Counted from the stretch's first letter, positions 26,462 to 36,313 are shown. The stretch: 64,000 nucleotides of DNA from Acidiferrobacteraceae bacterium (GCA_002724185.1 PBOB01000021.1:1-64000); one strand, 5' to 3'. Notes: a model not told the origin generated them from the sequence alone. Translations and numbers: made by a program.

Positions 26462-29444
26462 GCAAACGAACCCCGTCTGGATCTACCATATGAGGCGAGA
26501 CGATTTCAACTTCTACATCCATATTGCGCACCGGATCTGATGAAAAAACCTGCTTATCAAGCCACGCGCGTCGACCGCCTGAAATAAAACCTATACCAAT
26601 CCAATGGCCAAGTTCTGGAGAATGTGTCACCGCGGTAATCCAGCCATCACCACACTCAACTACACTGGTGGCGCCCTTTAGAATAGAACCGGCGTTAAAA
26701 GTAGCCATGCGGTCCTTGGGGAAGATACCGACTAATTGTGGTCGATCTTCACGCAACAGCTCGGATCGCCTAGATAGAGTACTGCCAATAAATGATTTAT
26801 TGGGTGACGCCATCTTGCCCAGCGCTGCGTCTTCGAGTGTCACCCTGCCATCAAGCTCTGCGCCGGTTACGTGGCCCTTCTCAATTCGGAGAGTTCCTAA
26901 CGCCTCAAGGCCATATAGACAACCGCCGAAATTTTTTGCAGTAGTCCATAACTTTTCCATTACATGAGGCCCAAAATCTGCGGGCACGTAAACCTCATAG
27001 GCGAGCTCCCCAGAAAAGCTAATTCGTGCAATACGACATTGAGTTCCATCCTTTAGTAGGATCTCTCGAACACCCATAAAAGGGAAATTCTCGTTTGAGA
27101 TATCCTCAGTGTTATCGACATTGGATTCAAGCACGGCGCGGGACTGGGGACCAGCAACAGCGATTCCAGCCCATGCATCAGATACAGAGGTAACGTGAAC
27201 CCTTAAGTCTGACCATCTGGTTTGGAGCAATTCCTCTAGCCATGCCATTACCTGAGCCGCATGCGCGGTAGTTGTAGTCATAAAATAGTCTGTTTCAGTT
27301 AACCTCCATGTAGTACCATCATCCATCACTACACCGTCATCCCTTAACATAATCCCATAACGAGCCTTACCTATAGGGAGCTTAGCAAACGGATTTGTGT
27401 AAATGCGATTTAGAAATTCAGAGGCATCGGGGCCCTGAACAGAAATTTTCCCCAAAGACGTCACATCACATAAACCCACCGAATGGCGTGTTGTCTCAGC
27501 CTCTCTAACATAAGCTTCAGAAAGTGTTTCTCCAGGTTGTGGGTAATACCACGGCCTCTGCCAAAGGCCTGTTTCTACCATTACCGCACCATGGGCAATA
27601 TTCCAGTTATGCAGTGACGTCCTACGCAATGGACGAAAATATTTTCCAGTACTCCGACCACTTAGGGCGCCAATACTTACCGGAGTGTAGGGTGGGCGAA
27701 ATACTGTAGCTCCAATATCTGGAATCTCCTTGCCTGCTGCCTCAGCCATTAGTGCCAGCCCAATAACATTACCCATCTTGCCACCATCGGTCGCCATTCC
27801 CAATGTGGTATATCGCTTAAGGTGTTCAACAGAAATATATCCTTCTCGATGCGCAAGCCTAACATCCTCAGCACTAACATCGTGCTGAAAATCAACAAAA
27901 CTCTTTAACTTCTTATTGGATTCACGTATTTCATACAAGGGCATGATCGGATTGCTCCAACTACTATTTTCTATCGAAGTGGGAGATAACTTATATAGCG
28001 ATTTTTCATTAATCGCTGAAGACGCTATGTTTCCCGCATTTTCACCCGATTTAATACAACCAGCCTTAGTCCAAATGCCAGCTGCTGCACCAGCTACTGT
28101 TATAAACTCATCAGTTGGGCCTGCCAAGAAGCACGCATTATCTCTATGCCAAATAGGTCTCACACCTCGATGAGACAGTAAATTGATTACTGGGGACCAG
28201 CCCCCAGAAACGAGAACCGAGTCGCATTCCTTGCTAAATGCTTGTCGCCAAGAGGATCCATCTGATTTTGCAATCAATAAGCGACGAACAGCTCGTCTAC
28301 CCTTGATATCTAGTGGCGCTGATGCCAAATGCAGGTCTATACCAATTGATTGAACAACATCAGTCAAAATACTAGAAACTTGAGCCCTTGCATCCAGCAA
28401 TGATACAACCGCTCCCGCATGATGAAGGTCTACTGCTACCTCATAAGCAGAGTCATTAGTAGTAGCTACAACTACCTTATCTCCAACAAGCACCCCAAAC
28501 CGATTTAAATATGCACGCCCCGCCATTGCAGTCATTACCCCTGGACGATCGTTATTACCAAATGCAAGATGGCGCTCGATAGCGCCTGTTGCAAGTACAA
28601 TAAATCGAGGACGCAGTGTCCAGAATCTTTGACGTGGTAAATACGTTGGTGGATCAGTTAAGTGATCGGAGATCCTTTCTAACAAACCCACCACCAAATT
28701 ATCATAAATACCAAATGCAGTCGTTCTGGTCATTACTCTAATACCCTGAGACTCAAGATGAGCAAGTCTCGAAACGGGAGACTGGCTAGTATCAACCACT
28801 AGATTATCTCCACCCAACATGCTATCTTGCTCAACAAGTACCACATCAAGACCTTTATCTGCAGCTGCTATTGCTGCAGCCTCTCCAGCTGGACCGCTAC
28901 CTACAACAAGAACATCACAATAATCATGTGCATGTTCATACTTGTCGGGGTCTGGCAGACGTGATGCTCTGCCCATGCCTGCAGCTTTGCGAATAAATTT
29001 TTCATACCACATCCACGCGCCCGTGCCAGTGCCCCACTCCAAAGGCGGTATGCCCATAAATGTTTTGTAATAGAATCCCGCAGCAAGAAAACGTCCAAAG
29101 AGGTTATTTACAGATCCTAAATCAAATTCCACACTAGGCCACGCATTCTGGCCTTTGGCAACTAATCCATCATACAGCTCTTGTGTAGTCGCCCTAACAT
29201 TTGCATCAGACCACTCAGCTCTACCCAACGTGACCAAGGCACCTGACTCTTCAACTCCAGCTGACATAACTCCACGTGGTCTATGGTATTTAAAGCTCCT
29301 CCCAACAACAGATTTTCCATTGGCCAAAAGAGCTGAGGCCAAAGTATCGCCACCAAACCCTTCTAGCCTCTCGCCATTCCAGGAAAACTCTAGGCTCCGT
29401 TCACGATCAATCAAACCACCCGTACTCACACGCCTACCTGTCAT
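26454..29444 (-). CDS. mgdC: N-methylglutamate dehydrogenase large subunit C / sarcosine oxidase alpha (SoxA-like)
   Basis: A 996-residue subunit. The N-terminal region (GGLIDRERSLEF, GFGGDTLASALLANG) resembles the 2Fe-2S-like segment of SoxA. A dinucleotide-binding fold follows (GSGPAG at 182-187) and a GcvT-type THF domain forms the last about 400 residues (SFSGELAYEVYVP). ATG 29444 is the preferred start; it overlaps the small subunit stop (ATGA), whereas the longer frame from 29570 adds an implausible 42-residue extension. It oxidises N-methyl groups and passes the C1 unit to THF. Confidence 0.88.
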   Translation of the reverse strand: MTGRRVSTGGLIDRERSLEFSWNGERLEGFGGDTLASALLANGKSVVGRSFKYHRPRGVMSAGVEESGALVTLGRAEWSDANVRATTQELYDGLVAKGQNAWPSVEFDLGSVNNLFGRFLAAGFYYKTFMGIPPLEWGTGTGAWMWYEKFIRKAAGMGRASRLPDPDKYEHAHDYCDVLVVGSGPAGEAAAIAAADKGLDVVLVEQDSMLGGDNLVVDTSQSPVSRLAHLESQGIRVMTRTTAFGIYDNLVVGLLERISDHLTDPPTYLPRQRFWTLRPRFIVLATGAIERHLAFGNNDRPGVMTAMAGRAYLNRFGVLVGDKVVVATTNDSAYEVAVDLHHAGAVVSLLDARAQVSSILTDVVQSIGIDLHLASAPLDIKGRRAVRRLLIAKSDGSSWRQAFSKECDSVLVSGGWSPVINLLSHRGVRPIWHRDNACFLAGPTDEFITVAGAAAGIWTKAGCIKSGENAGNIASSAINEKSLYKLSPTSIENSSWSNPIMPLYEIRESNKKLKSFVDFQHDVSAEDVRLAHREGYISVEHLKRYTTLGMATDGGKMGNVIGLALMAEAAGKEIPDIGATVFRPPYTPVSIGALSGRSTGKYFRPLRRTSLHNWNIAHGAVMVETGLWQRPWYYPQPGETLSEAYVREAETTRHSVGLCDVTSLGKISVQGPDASEFLNRIYTNPFAKLPIGKARYGIMLRDDGVVMDDGTTWRLTETDYFMTTTTAHAAQVMAWLEELLQTRWSDLRVHVTSVSDAWAGIAVAGPQSRAVLESNVDNTEDISNENFPFMGVREILLKDGTQCRIARISFSGELAYEVYVPADFGPHVMEKLWTTAKNFGGCLYGLEALGTLRIEKGHVTGAELDGRVTLEDAALGKMASPNKSFIGSTLSRRSELLREDRPQLVGIFPKDRMATFNAGSILKGATSVVECGDGWITAVTHSPELGHWIGIGFISGGRRAWLDKQVFSSDPVRNMDVEVEIVSPHMVDPDGVRLHG

Positions 29445-29758
29445 GGTTGTTGGTCCTCGTCCGACGATGATAAGCCAGTCATTGCTTCCAAAACCAACTT
29501 GATACCTTGGTGTGCTGGCTCTACAGCAGAAATTTCGTGCGTTACGGTATCTCTGGTGACCACTACCCACATCCTACAACCATGCACATGGTGCCACGTC
29601 TCACGCTGGACTCCGTCTATATTATCTCTGTGGAAAACAGCATCTATCCATGCTTCGCTTGAAGCATCTAAGTCAGGAAAGACGATAGAGGCATCCCCAC
29701 CATAGGTAAATTCGCTATGATCGCGAAATCCGCAAAAAGGGCAATTAATTCTAATCAT
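29441..29758 (-). CDS. mgdB: N-methylglutamate dehydrogenase subunit B / sarcosine oxidase delta (SoxD-like)
   Basis: A 105-residue zinc-binding subunit. It opens INCPFCGFRDHSEFTYGG and has WHHVHGCRMW later; Cys6, Cys9 and the His/Cys of HVHGC are the zinc ligands of SoxD. It lies between the beta and alpha subunits with a 9-base gap and a 4-base overlap, the order BDAG of sox operons. Confidence 0.9.
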   Translation of the reverse strand: MIRINCPFCGFRDHSEFTYGGDASIVFPDLDASSEAWIDAVFHRDNIDGVQRETWHHVHGCRMWVVVTRDTVTHEISAVEPAHQGIKLVLEAMTGLSSSDEDQQP

Positions 29759-29767
29759 CTAGATTCA

Positions 29768-31036
29768 CTATCCATGCAATTTCGGATCCGGACCTGCTCC
29801 TCTCTCATCAATATTGTACCCACGACTAAATCGATCAAGATCATAGTTGGCAATGATCGGATCAGGTTGATCATTAGCAATCAAATCTGCAAAGAACCAA
29901 CCTGAGGCAGGACTCGCTTTAAATCCACCATAATTCCAGCCCGCATTCAAATAGAGATTGCTTAAAGGAGTCTTACAAATGAAGGGAGAGCCATCCATTG
30001 ACATGTCCATAATCCCGGCCCAGTGACGTAATAATCGGACACGACCCAAGCAGGGCAAGATTGACATTGCACACTCTGCAACATCTTGCACTATTGGCAA
30101 ATTCCCTCGCTGCGCATATGACTTATACCAGTCAATATCACCACCAAAAACCATGCCACCCTTATCTGACTGTGAAATATAGAAATGGGCGCCTCCAACA
30201 CCAAAAGCCAACACTTGATCAAGAAGAGGTTTTAATGGCTCAGAAACAAACGCCTGTAACTTGTGGGACTCAATTGGCAATCTTCCGAGACCTGCTATCC
30301 TCCATAAGCGTGAAGTGTTGCCGGCTACCGCAAAGCCTAGCTTCTTTGTAGAAATCAGACCACGAGAAGTCTCAATGCTAACCACTTGATTACCAGCTCG
30401 TGTTACACCAGTGGCCTCACAGTTCTGAAGAATATCTACACCATAACTATCGGCAGCACGCGCATAACCCCAAGCTACAGCATCGTGGCGAGCTGTGCCG
30501 GCCCGTGGTTGGACCGCAGCGCCAAGAATGGGGAACCGAGCATCGGGGCCATAGTTTAGATGTGGCACTTCCCGTTTAAGTCTATTTAAATCCCACAACT
30601 CCCCATCAGAATTCATCACACGCATCGTGTTATATCGACGGGCGGCGGCGTCCCTAGCTGCTGGACTATGAAAAAGTGATACATGCGACCTCTGACTAAA
30701 CATGACATTGAAATTTAGATCGTGACTTAAATTCTCCCAGAGCTTGAGTGAGTGCTCATAGAATCTTCGGTTGTCGGGCATCATATAATTAGATCGAACA
30801 ATGGTTGTATTGCGACCAGCGTTACCCCCACCTAACCAACCCTTCTCTAAAACAGCTACTTTCTTGATACCGTGATTCTTAGCCAAATAGTACGCAGTTG
30901 CCAGGCCATGAAGGCCACCACCAATTATTACAACATCATATGATTTTTTTGGATCTGGATCTCTCCATACACGATCCCACTTTTTCTGATCACTAAGTCC
31001 GTTTCGAAATACATTCCATGCGGAATAACGTTTCAC
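29768..31036 (-). CDS. mgdA: N-methylglutamate dehydrogenase subunit A / sarcosine oxidase beta (SoxB-like)
   Basis: A 422-residue FAD/FMN subunit from GTG 31036, with a GGAGGG ribosome site at 31046-31052. FAD motif GGGLHG at residues 39-44; the motif RHDAVAWG puts a candidate covalent-flavin His at residue 184. The N-terminal GGGNAGRNTTIVRSNYM is characteristic of heterotetrameric sarcosine oxidase beta. It heads the mgdABCD set; the 201-base AT-rich gap upstream may hold a second promoter. Confidence 0.88.
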   Translation of the reverse strand: MKRYSAWNVFRNGLSDQKKWDRVWRDPDPKKSYDVVIIGGGLHGLATAYYLAKNHGIKKVAVLEKGWLGGGNAGRNTTIVRSNYMMPDNRRFYEHSLKLWENLSHDLNFNVMFSQRSHVSLFHSPAARDAAARRYNTMRVMNSDGELWDLNRLKREVPHLNYGPDARFPILGAAVQPRAGTARHDAVAWGYARAADSYGVDILQNCEATGVTRAGNQVVSIETSRGLISTKKLGFAVAGNTSRLWRIAGLGRLPIESHKLQAFVSEPLKPLLDQVLAFGVGGAHFYISQSDKGGMVFGGDIDWYKSYAQRGNLPIVQDVAECAMSILPCLGRVRLLRHWAGIMDMSMDGSPFICKTPLSNLYLNAGWNYGGFKASPASGWFFADLIANDQPDPIIANYDLDRFSRGYNIDERGAGPDPKLHG

Positions 31037-31236
31037 TTCAACAGACCCTCCCTAAAATAGCTACCCCAGGACAATATTTCAAAGACTAGTTTCCATTACC
31101 CAAAAGTTTGTATAAGGGCAACAATTTCTTATATAGCATAATGAGATAATCACAAACGAACTCACTATAAAAAGCACTAGCCTTAATATACGATAATCTA
31201 AAGAGACTGGAACAAATGTCGTACTATTAAATCAAA

Positions 31237-31626
31237 TCAAAACTTTGCATAAGCTTTGCGAAGGTCGGCTAGAGGATGTCTATCCGACATCTGAAACTTT
31301 ATTAATAATTCACGAGCAATCATGTCCCGATCCTGCTGATTATCTGGTAGATCAATATCAGGCGGCACAGTAACCCAGCCATTTATGTTTCTATCAAATA
31401 CAGCAGGACGATTCTCCTCATAACCCATATGCACATCTTCAAGCCAATTTAAGTCCTGCCAACCCATCTTTGAAATATAATCTTTTAGAAACGTAGTCAG
31501 CCTGGTGTAATCAGGGACAAGATTCACATCATAACGGTAACCTATATGCTGACCTATTGATTGTTCACGCTCAGAATCAATTCCATCTCCTTTTACAAAA
31601 TGATCTATATCCTTGTCATATCCCAT
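31237..31626 (-). CDS. unknown soluble protein between mgsC and mgdA
   Basis: A 129-residue acidic protein (MGYDKDIDHFVKGDGIDSE at the start). A strong ribosome site, AGGAGG-like at 31636-31641, overlaps the mgsC stop and is 9 bases from ATG 31626, so translation is certain by context. No membrane segment, signal or metal motif is obvious. I recognise no family. Its fixed place between the NMG synthase and NMG dehydrogenase genes suggests a function in transfer or assembly of that pathway. Confidence 0.8.
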   Translation of the reverse strand: MGYDKDIDHFVKGDGIDSEREQSIGQHIGYRYDVNLVPDYTRLTTFLKDYISKMGWQDLNWLEDVHMGYEENRPAVFDRNINGWVTVPPDIDLPDNQQDRDMIARELLIKFQMSDRHPLADLRKAYAKF

Positions 31627-31640
31627 GTGTGTGATACCTC

Positions 31641-32978
31641 CTAGAATCGATTCATATCAGGCTGACCAACTGTGTACTGAGTTCCAGCAAGCGGAACTTG
31701 GGCCATTGCTGATGCTTCAGACGTTAATGCTGCGAGGTCTTCGGGTTCCAAAGAATGCACGTTTGTCTTACCGCATGCTCGCGCCATCATTTGGCACTCT
31801 ATAGTCAAAGTATGCAGGAAATTGTATACACGTTCGGCAGCATCATCTGGATTGAGTCTTTTGCGCAGTTCAGGGTCCTGAGTAGCGACTCCTACTGGAC
31901 AACGCCCTGTGTGACAGTGATAGCAATAGCCTGCCTCAACGCCCATCTCTTTTTCGAAATCGGCCTCCGGTATATCCTTATTGCAATTAAGAGCCATCAT
32001 TGCAGAATGACCAATCGCAACAGCATCAGCCCCTAGCGCTAAAGCTTTAGCTACATCCCCACCATTTCGAATACCACCCGCATAAACCAAGGATATTTCA
32101 CCTGACTTACCAACATCCTCTAGAGCGCGTCTTGCCTGTCGAATAGCCGCTATACCCGGAACCCCCGTTTCTTCAGTCGCCAGATGCGGACCTGCCCCAG
32201 TAGAACCCTCCATCCCATCAATATATATCGAGTCTGGTCCTGTCTTAGCAGCCATGCGTACATCATCATATACTCGAGCAGCACCTAATTTTAATTGGAT
32301 TGGTATTTCCCAATTAGTTGCCTCCCGAATCTCCTCTATTTTGAGTGCGAGATCATCAGGACCCAGCCAGTCCGGATGACGTGCTGGTGAGCGCTGATCT
32401 ATCCCTGCTGGCAATGATCTCATCTCAGCCACTTGGTCTGTGACTTTCTGGCCCATCAGATGACCACCTAATCCTACCTTGCATCCTTGCCCAATAAAGA
32501 ATTCGCATGCGTCGGCAAGTTGCAAATGGCTAGGATTAAAACCATAGCGTGATTGGATATTCTGATATAACCATTTCGTCGAATAGCGCCTTTCGTCAGG
32601 AATCATACCACCCTCACCCGAACAAGTAGCTGTTCCTGCCATCGTCGCACCACGTGCTAAAGCCGTTTTGGCTTCATAGGACAAAGCTCCAAAACTCATA
32701 CCGGTTATATAAATTGGAATATCTAACTCCAATGGTCGTTTTGCTGTCGGCCCAATAATTGTCTTGGTCAGGCATTTCTCTCTATAGCCCTCAATGACAA
32801 ATCGAGTCAAAGTTCCCGGCAAAAATGTCAAATCATCCCACGTGGGAATTTTTTTAAACAACGAGAAGCCGCGCATTCGATACCGCCCCAACTCGGACTT
32901 AATATGAATATCATCAATAACTTCTGGGGGGAATATAAAACTACTCCCAAGTCTTTCCTTATTTCGTTTGTTCGTCAT
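31641..32978 (-). CDS. mgsC: N-methylglutamate synthase subunit C (FMN-binding GltB-like)
   Basis: A 445-residue glutamate-synthase central-domain protein. The FMN and substrate loop reads DGMEGSTGAGPHLATEETG, and GYCYHCHTGRCPVG holds the cysteines of an Fe-S site. It matches GlxD/MgsC. The MgsABC complex makes N-methylglutamate from gamma-glutamylmethylamide or glutamate and methylamine. It runs between mgsB (17 bases) and the unknown 129-residue gene. Confidence 0.88.
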   Translation of the reverse strand: MTNKRNKERLGSSFIFPPEVIDDIHIKSELGRYRMRGFSLFKKIPTWDDLTFLPGTLTRFVIEGYREKCLTKTIIGPTAKRPLELDIPIYITGMSFGALSYEAKTALARGATMAGTATCSGEGGMIPDERRYSTKWLYQNIQSRYGFNPSHLQLADACEFFIGQGCKVGLGGHLMGQKVTDQVAEMRSLPAGIDQRSPARHPDWLGPDDLALKIEEIREATNWEIPIQLKLGAARVYDDVRMAAKTGPDSIYIDGMEGSTGAGPHLATEETGVPGIAAIRQARRALEDVGKSGEISLVYAGGIRNGGDVAKALALGADAVAIGHSAMMALNCNKDIPEADFEKEMGVEAGYCYHCHTGRCPVGVATQDPELRKRLNPDDAAERVYNFLHTLTIECQMMARACGKTNVHSLEPEDLAALTSEASAMAQVPLAGTQYTVGQPDMNRF

Positions 32979-32995
32979 ACCTTATGATCCTTTGC

Positions 32996-33838
32996 CTAAA
33001 GAACCAGCTTCTTCTCAGATGGCTCCAAATTGTCATAATTCCAGAGCTGCTTTCCAGCAACAATCTTAGTCATATTCTCAATACCATTACTGGTTTCCAT
33101 GCCGTAAAGGGCAAGCTTCCGTTGGAGCCACTCACAATCAAGTTCTGTCATATCTGCTTCAACCGCATCAACACCAAGATCCGCGATTGCTCCTCCTACA
33201 TAAATCGTTCCATCATACATTGAGTCACCCAAATTCTTACCAGCGTCACCAAGTATTACCATCCTACCGCGTTGCATCATAAAGCCAGAAAATGCTCCAG
33301 TCTTGCCGCCAACAATAATAGTTCCACCTTTTTGATCGATACCAGTCCGACTCCCAACATCGCCGCGACAAACTAGATCACCACCGCGAATAGCCGCGCC
33401 AAACGTTGACCCTGCATTTTTTTCCACAAGCAAGGTTCCTGCCATCATGTTTTCGGCGCAAGACCACCCAACACGCCCCGTTATTACTACATTTGGCCCG
33501 TCTAGCAAGCCACAACCAAAATAACCCAAACTCCCCTCAAACCGGAGATTAAGCCGACTCAAAATCCCGACTCCTAATGAATGCTTAGCTCCAGGATTAA
33601 GAACAGTGATAGTGCCATAGCCTTCGCTCATCAAAGATCGTATTTGCTTATTTATATCACTCGCCGAGAGATTTTCTGCATCAATCTCCGAACATTTTTC
33701 GAAATCTACTTCTGGAGCCCACGGATATGTCAGATTCCCAGATTCCTCGGCTGAAAAAAACACCTGCTGAGTCCGGCCAGTTAACTGCTCAGTTCGCATT
33801 CCCATTTCGGTGGGATCCCCTTGCTCTAGCTTTGCCAT
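32996..33838 (-). CDS. mgsB: N-methylglutamate synthase subunit B (GXGXG GltB-like)
   Basis: A 280-residue protein made of the glutamate-synthase GXGXG beta-helix repeat (GGTIIVGGKTGAFSGFMM, then GRMVILGDAGKNLGDSMYDG). This is the structural third of split glutamate-synthase-like complexes, as in GlxC/MgsB. It overlaps mgsA by 13 bases and has a GGGAGG-type ribosome site 7 bases before ATG 33838. Confidence 0.87.
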   Translation of the reverse strand: MAKLEQGDPTEMGMRTEQLTGRTQQVFFSAEESGNLTYPWAPEVDFEKCSEIDAENLSASDINKQIRSLMSEGYGTITVLNPGAKHSLGVGILSRLNLRFEGSLGYFGCGLLDGPNVVITGRVGWSCAENMMAGTLLVEKNAGSTFGAAIRGGDLVCRGDVGSRTGIDQKGGTIIVGGKTGAFSGFMMQRGRMVILGDAGKNLGDSMYDGTIYVGGAIADLGVDAVEADMTELDCEWLQRKLALYGMETSNGIENMTKIVAGKQLWNYDNLEPSEKKLVL

Positions 33839-34761
33839 ACTCGAACCTCCCCTTCATAGGGATCATAGGTGTCAATCTCATGCGGGAAAACACTACGAAT
33901 AGCTACCTCCTCCGAAGCTAATGCTACAAAATCTTCGCTCTCGTACAACACCATTGGTTTTGCTGCCATCACATCTTTCGCCATACCGAGTTTATCTTCC
34001 GTTGCTACAACATATGTAAAAACGCCATCAAGTTCGTCGACTGACCGACTCATAGCGGATTCAAGATCATCACCCTGGCTAATCCGATCTGCTATATAAA
34101 CTGCAATCAATTCTGAGTCACAATTCGACACAAATCGATGCCCCCGGCGCTCCATCTCACGACGAAATCCCCAATAATTAGTTAGCTGTCCATTGTGCAC
34201 AACAGCAATATCATTAAAGGGATAGGCCCAATACGGGTGGGCTGAACGGATATCGACATCTGACTCAGTAGCCATACGAGTGTGACCTATTGCATGCGTA
34301 CCATCAAAGCCACTTAATCCATATTGCGATGACACAGTTTGTGCATCACCCAAATCCTTAATTAGCTCAAGTCCCTGCCCTATCGACAAGATTTCAACCG
34401 ATTCAATATCTTCAAGGTAATCAGCAAGGCGCTTCATATCTCCATCAAAAGCGAACCTATAACGACATGCATACTCAGTCGCAAGATCCTTTTCTTTAAC
34501 ATCAACACCCAACTCATCCAGACGTCTATCCACTTCTTCTTGCCGCAATTTAACATCATGATGAATTCGAAATCCTGAATTTAGGTCTTCCTGCTCGGCA
34601 ACCTTAAATCTGATTACATACTCGCTCTGTATTTGACTGCCATAAAGTGCAAACCCAGTTGAGTCAGGCCCGCGGTGCTTAAGTGCCTGCAACATTGAAG
34701 TGAGCTCACTACCGACATCAGACTTTTTGCCGCGGTGAATTAGTCCAGCTATGCCACACAT
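33826..34761 (-). CDS. mgsA: N-methylglutamate synthase subunit A (class II glutamine amidotransferase)
   Basis: A 311-residue Ntn-type amidotransferase. MCGIAGLIHRG places the nucleophile Cys2 directly after Met1, and HNGQLTNY and SNCDSELIA are the class II loops. It matches GlxB/MgsA and starts the mgsABC set; the ribosome site (aaggaga) is before ATG 34761. It lies 85 bases after the second GS-like gene. Confidence 0.87.
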   Translation of the reverse strand: MCGIAGLIHRGKKSDVGSELTSMLQALKHRGPDSTGFALYGSQIQSEYVIRFKVAEQEDLNSGFRIHHDVKLRQEEVDRRLDELGVDVKEKDLATEYACRYRFAFDGDMKRLADYLEDIESVEILSIGQGLELIKDLGDAQTVSSQYGLSGFDGTHAIGHTRMATESDVDIRSAHPYWAYPFNDIAVVHNGQLTNYWGFRREMERRGHRFVSNCDSELIAVYIADRISQGDDLESAMSRSVDELDGVFTYVVATEDKLGMAKDVMAAKPMVLYESEDFVALASEEVAIRSVFPHEIDTYDPYEGEVRVWQS

Positions 34762-34846
34762 GTCTTATCTCTCCTTAAGGCCATGTTATCTCGTCAAGTT
34801 GAAAAATCTATTAGTCGAATTACCACGCATGTAACGCGCACGAAAA

Positions 34847-36313
34847 CTAGGGCAAACAATCAATATATTGTTCCAAATCCCAGTCAGTAACAGTCGCCAT
34901 AAATTTCTCCCATTCATCATTCTTATACCAATGAAATACCTTGTACATCTCATCTGGCATAGCTGACTTGATTACGTCATCGTGAGCAAGCCGATCTAAT
35001 GCCTCACCAAGTGTCATCGGTAATTTTTTGACCTGCTTGCCAGCCTCCATTGCCTGATAAATATTTCTATTTTCTGGTTCGCCAGGATCTATATCGTTAT
35101 CAATACCGTCTTCAAATGCCTTCAATAGAGCGGCACCCATTAGGTATGGATTAACCATCGAGTCCACAGCCCTGTACTCAAATCGTCCAGGTGCTGAAAC
35201 ACGTAAGCCGGTAGTCCGATTCTGATAGCCCCAATCGGCAAAAACTGGTGCCCAAAACCCAGTATCCCAAAGACGACGATAAGAGTTAACAGTAGAACAC
35301 CCTATAGCCGTTAGTGCTCCGAGATGCTTAACAATGCCACCCACACATTGCAATCCAACCCGTCCGGGCAACTGTGGATCATCTGTGTCAGGCATAAACA
35401 AGTTGTCACCCCCACTTCGGTAAGTAAATACATCGTCCATACCAGGCAGTCTATCGTTATGCAAATGATTCATTTTTTCATTACCGCCCGCCCATAGCGA
35501 GATATTGGTATGACACCCCGATGCTGACACCCCCATAAAGGGCTTCGTCATAAAGCAAGCAATTAGATTATTCTCGCGAGCAACCTGAGCGCAAATTTGG
35601 CGATAGGTCGCAAGTCGATCCGCATTGCGCGTTACATCATCAAAAGTCCAATTTAATTCTAGCTGCCCCGGCGCATCTTCATGATCGCCTTGAATCATAT
35701 CCAATCCCATCGCATGGCAGTATTCAATTACTCTCATAAATACTGGTCTGAGCGACTCGAATTGATCTATGTGGTAACAATATGGATTTGAAAATCCACC
35801 ATCGGGCTTACCATCTGGTCCTCGCTTAAGCCACATCATTTCAGGCTCAGTACCAACTCGAAAATCCATTTTATATTTATCTTGGAACTCGCGATGAAAC
35901 CGCTTTAGATTTCCGCGGCAATCAGAAGTTAGTGCAGCACCAGCATTTTCCCGTTCTTCACGATTGCGAAAACATACACAAAATACCCTAGCAACACGCT
36001 TATCCCAAGGCAGTTGACAAAAGGTTTCAGGGTCTGGAATGCCGACCAACTCCATAGCCTCTGGCCCATAACCAATATAATCACCGTGTCGATCCACAAA
36101 TAGATTTGCTGTTGAGCCATAAACAAGTTGGAAACCGCGCTCGGCTGTCCTCTCCCAATGATCGGCAGGGATACCCTTACCTACTATTCGTCCTGTTACA
36201 GAAATAAACTGGTAATAAATATATGAAATACCAAGTTCGTCGATTTTCTGGCGCACTTGCCTAACAAGATCATCACGACCAGGCTGTGCCACATAGACTT
36301 CGAGATCTGTCAT
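34847..36313 (-). CDS. second glutamine-synthetase-family ligase, linked to mgsABC
   Basis: A 488-residue GS-fold ligase with intact ligands: GTEPEMMWL, QGDHEDAPGQLELNW and ASGCHTNISLW. A strong AGGAGG site precedes ATG 36313. It differs from the 435-residue type III protein at 11913 in length and N-terminus. Its position immediately before mgsA makes it an equal candidate for gamma-glutamylmethylamide synthetase; alternatively it ligates another amine. It is not a simple duplicate, since the two proteins share only the catalytic motifs by eye. Confidence 0.78.
   Translation of the reverse strand: MTDLEVYVAQPGRDDLVRQVRQKIDELGISYIYYQFISVTGRIVGKGIPADHWERTAERGFQLVYGSTANLFVDRHGDYIGYGPEAMELVGIPDPETFCQLPWDKRVARVFCVCFRNREERENAGAALTSDCRGNLKRFHREFQDKYKMDFRVGTEPEMMWLKRGPDGKPDGGFSNPYCYHIDQFESLRPVFMRVIEYCHAMGLDMIQGDHEDAPGQLELNWTFDDVTRNADRLATYRQICAQVARENNLIACFMTKPFMGVSASGCHTNISLWAGGNEKMNHLHNDRLPGMDDVFTYRSGGDNLFMPDTDDPQLPGRVGLQCVGGIVKHLGALTAIGCSTVNSYRRLWDTGFWAPVFADWGYQNRTTGLRVSAPGRFEYRAVDSMVNPYLMGAALLKAFEDGIDNDIDPGEPENRNIYQAMEAGKQVKKLPMTLGEALDRLAHDDVIKSAMPDEMYKVFHWYKNDEWEKFMATVTDWDLEQYIDCLP

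Noticed and set aside
29445-29570. The open frame of the SoxA-like gene extends 42 codons upstream of ATG 29444
   Set aside because: The extension lies inside the SoxD-like gene in another frame and reads as non-protein-like; ATG 29444 has the operon-typical ATGA overlap.
25898-31036. True sarcosine oxidase (soxBDAG) for glycine betaine breakdown
   Set aside because: Not excluded, but glyA, purU and other usual sox neighbours are absent while mgsABC is adjacent, so MgdABCD is favoured.
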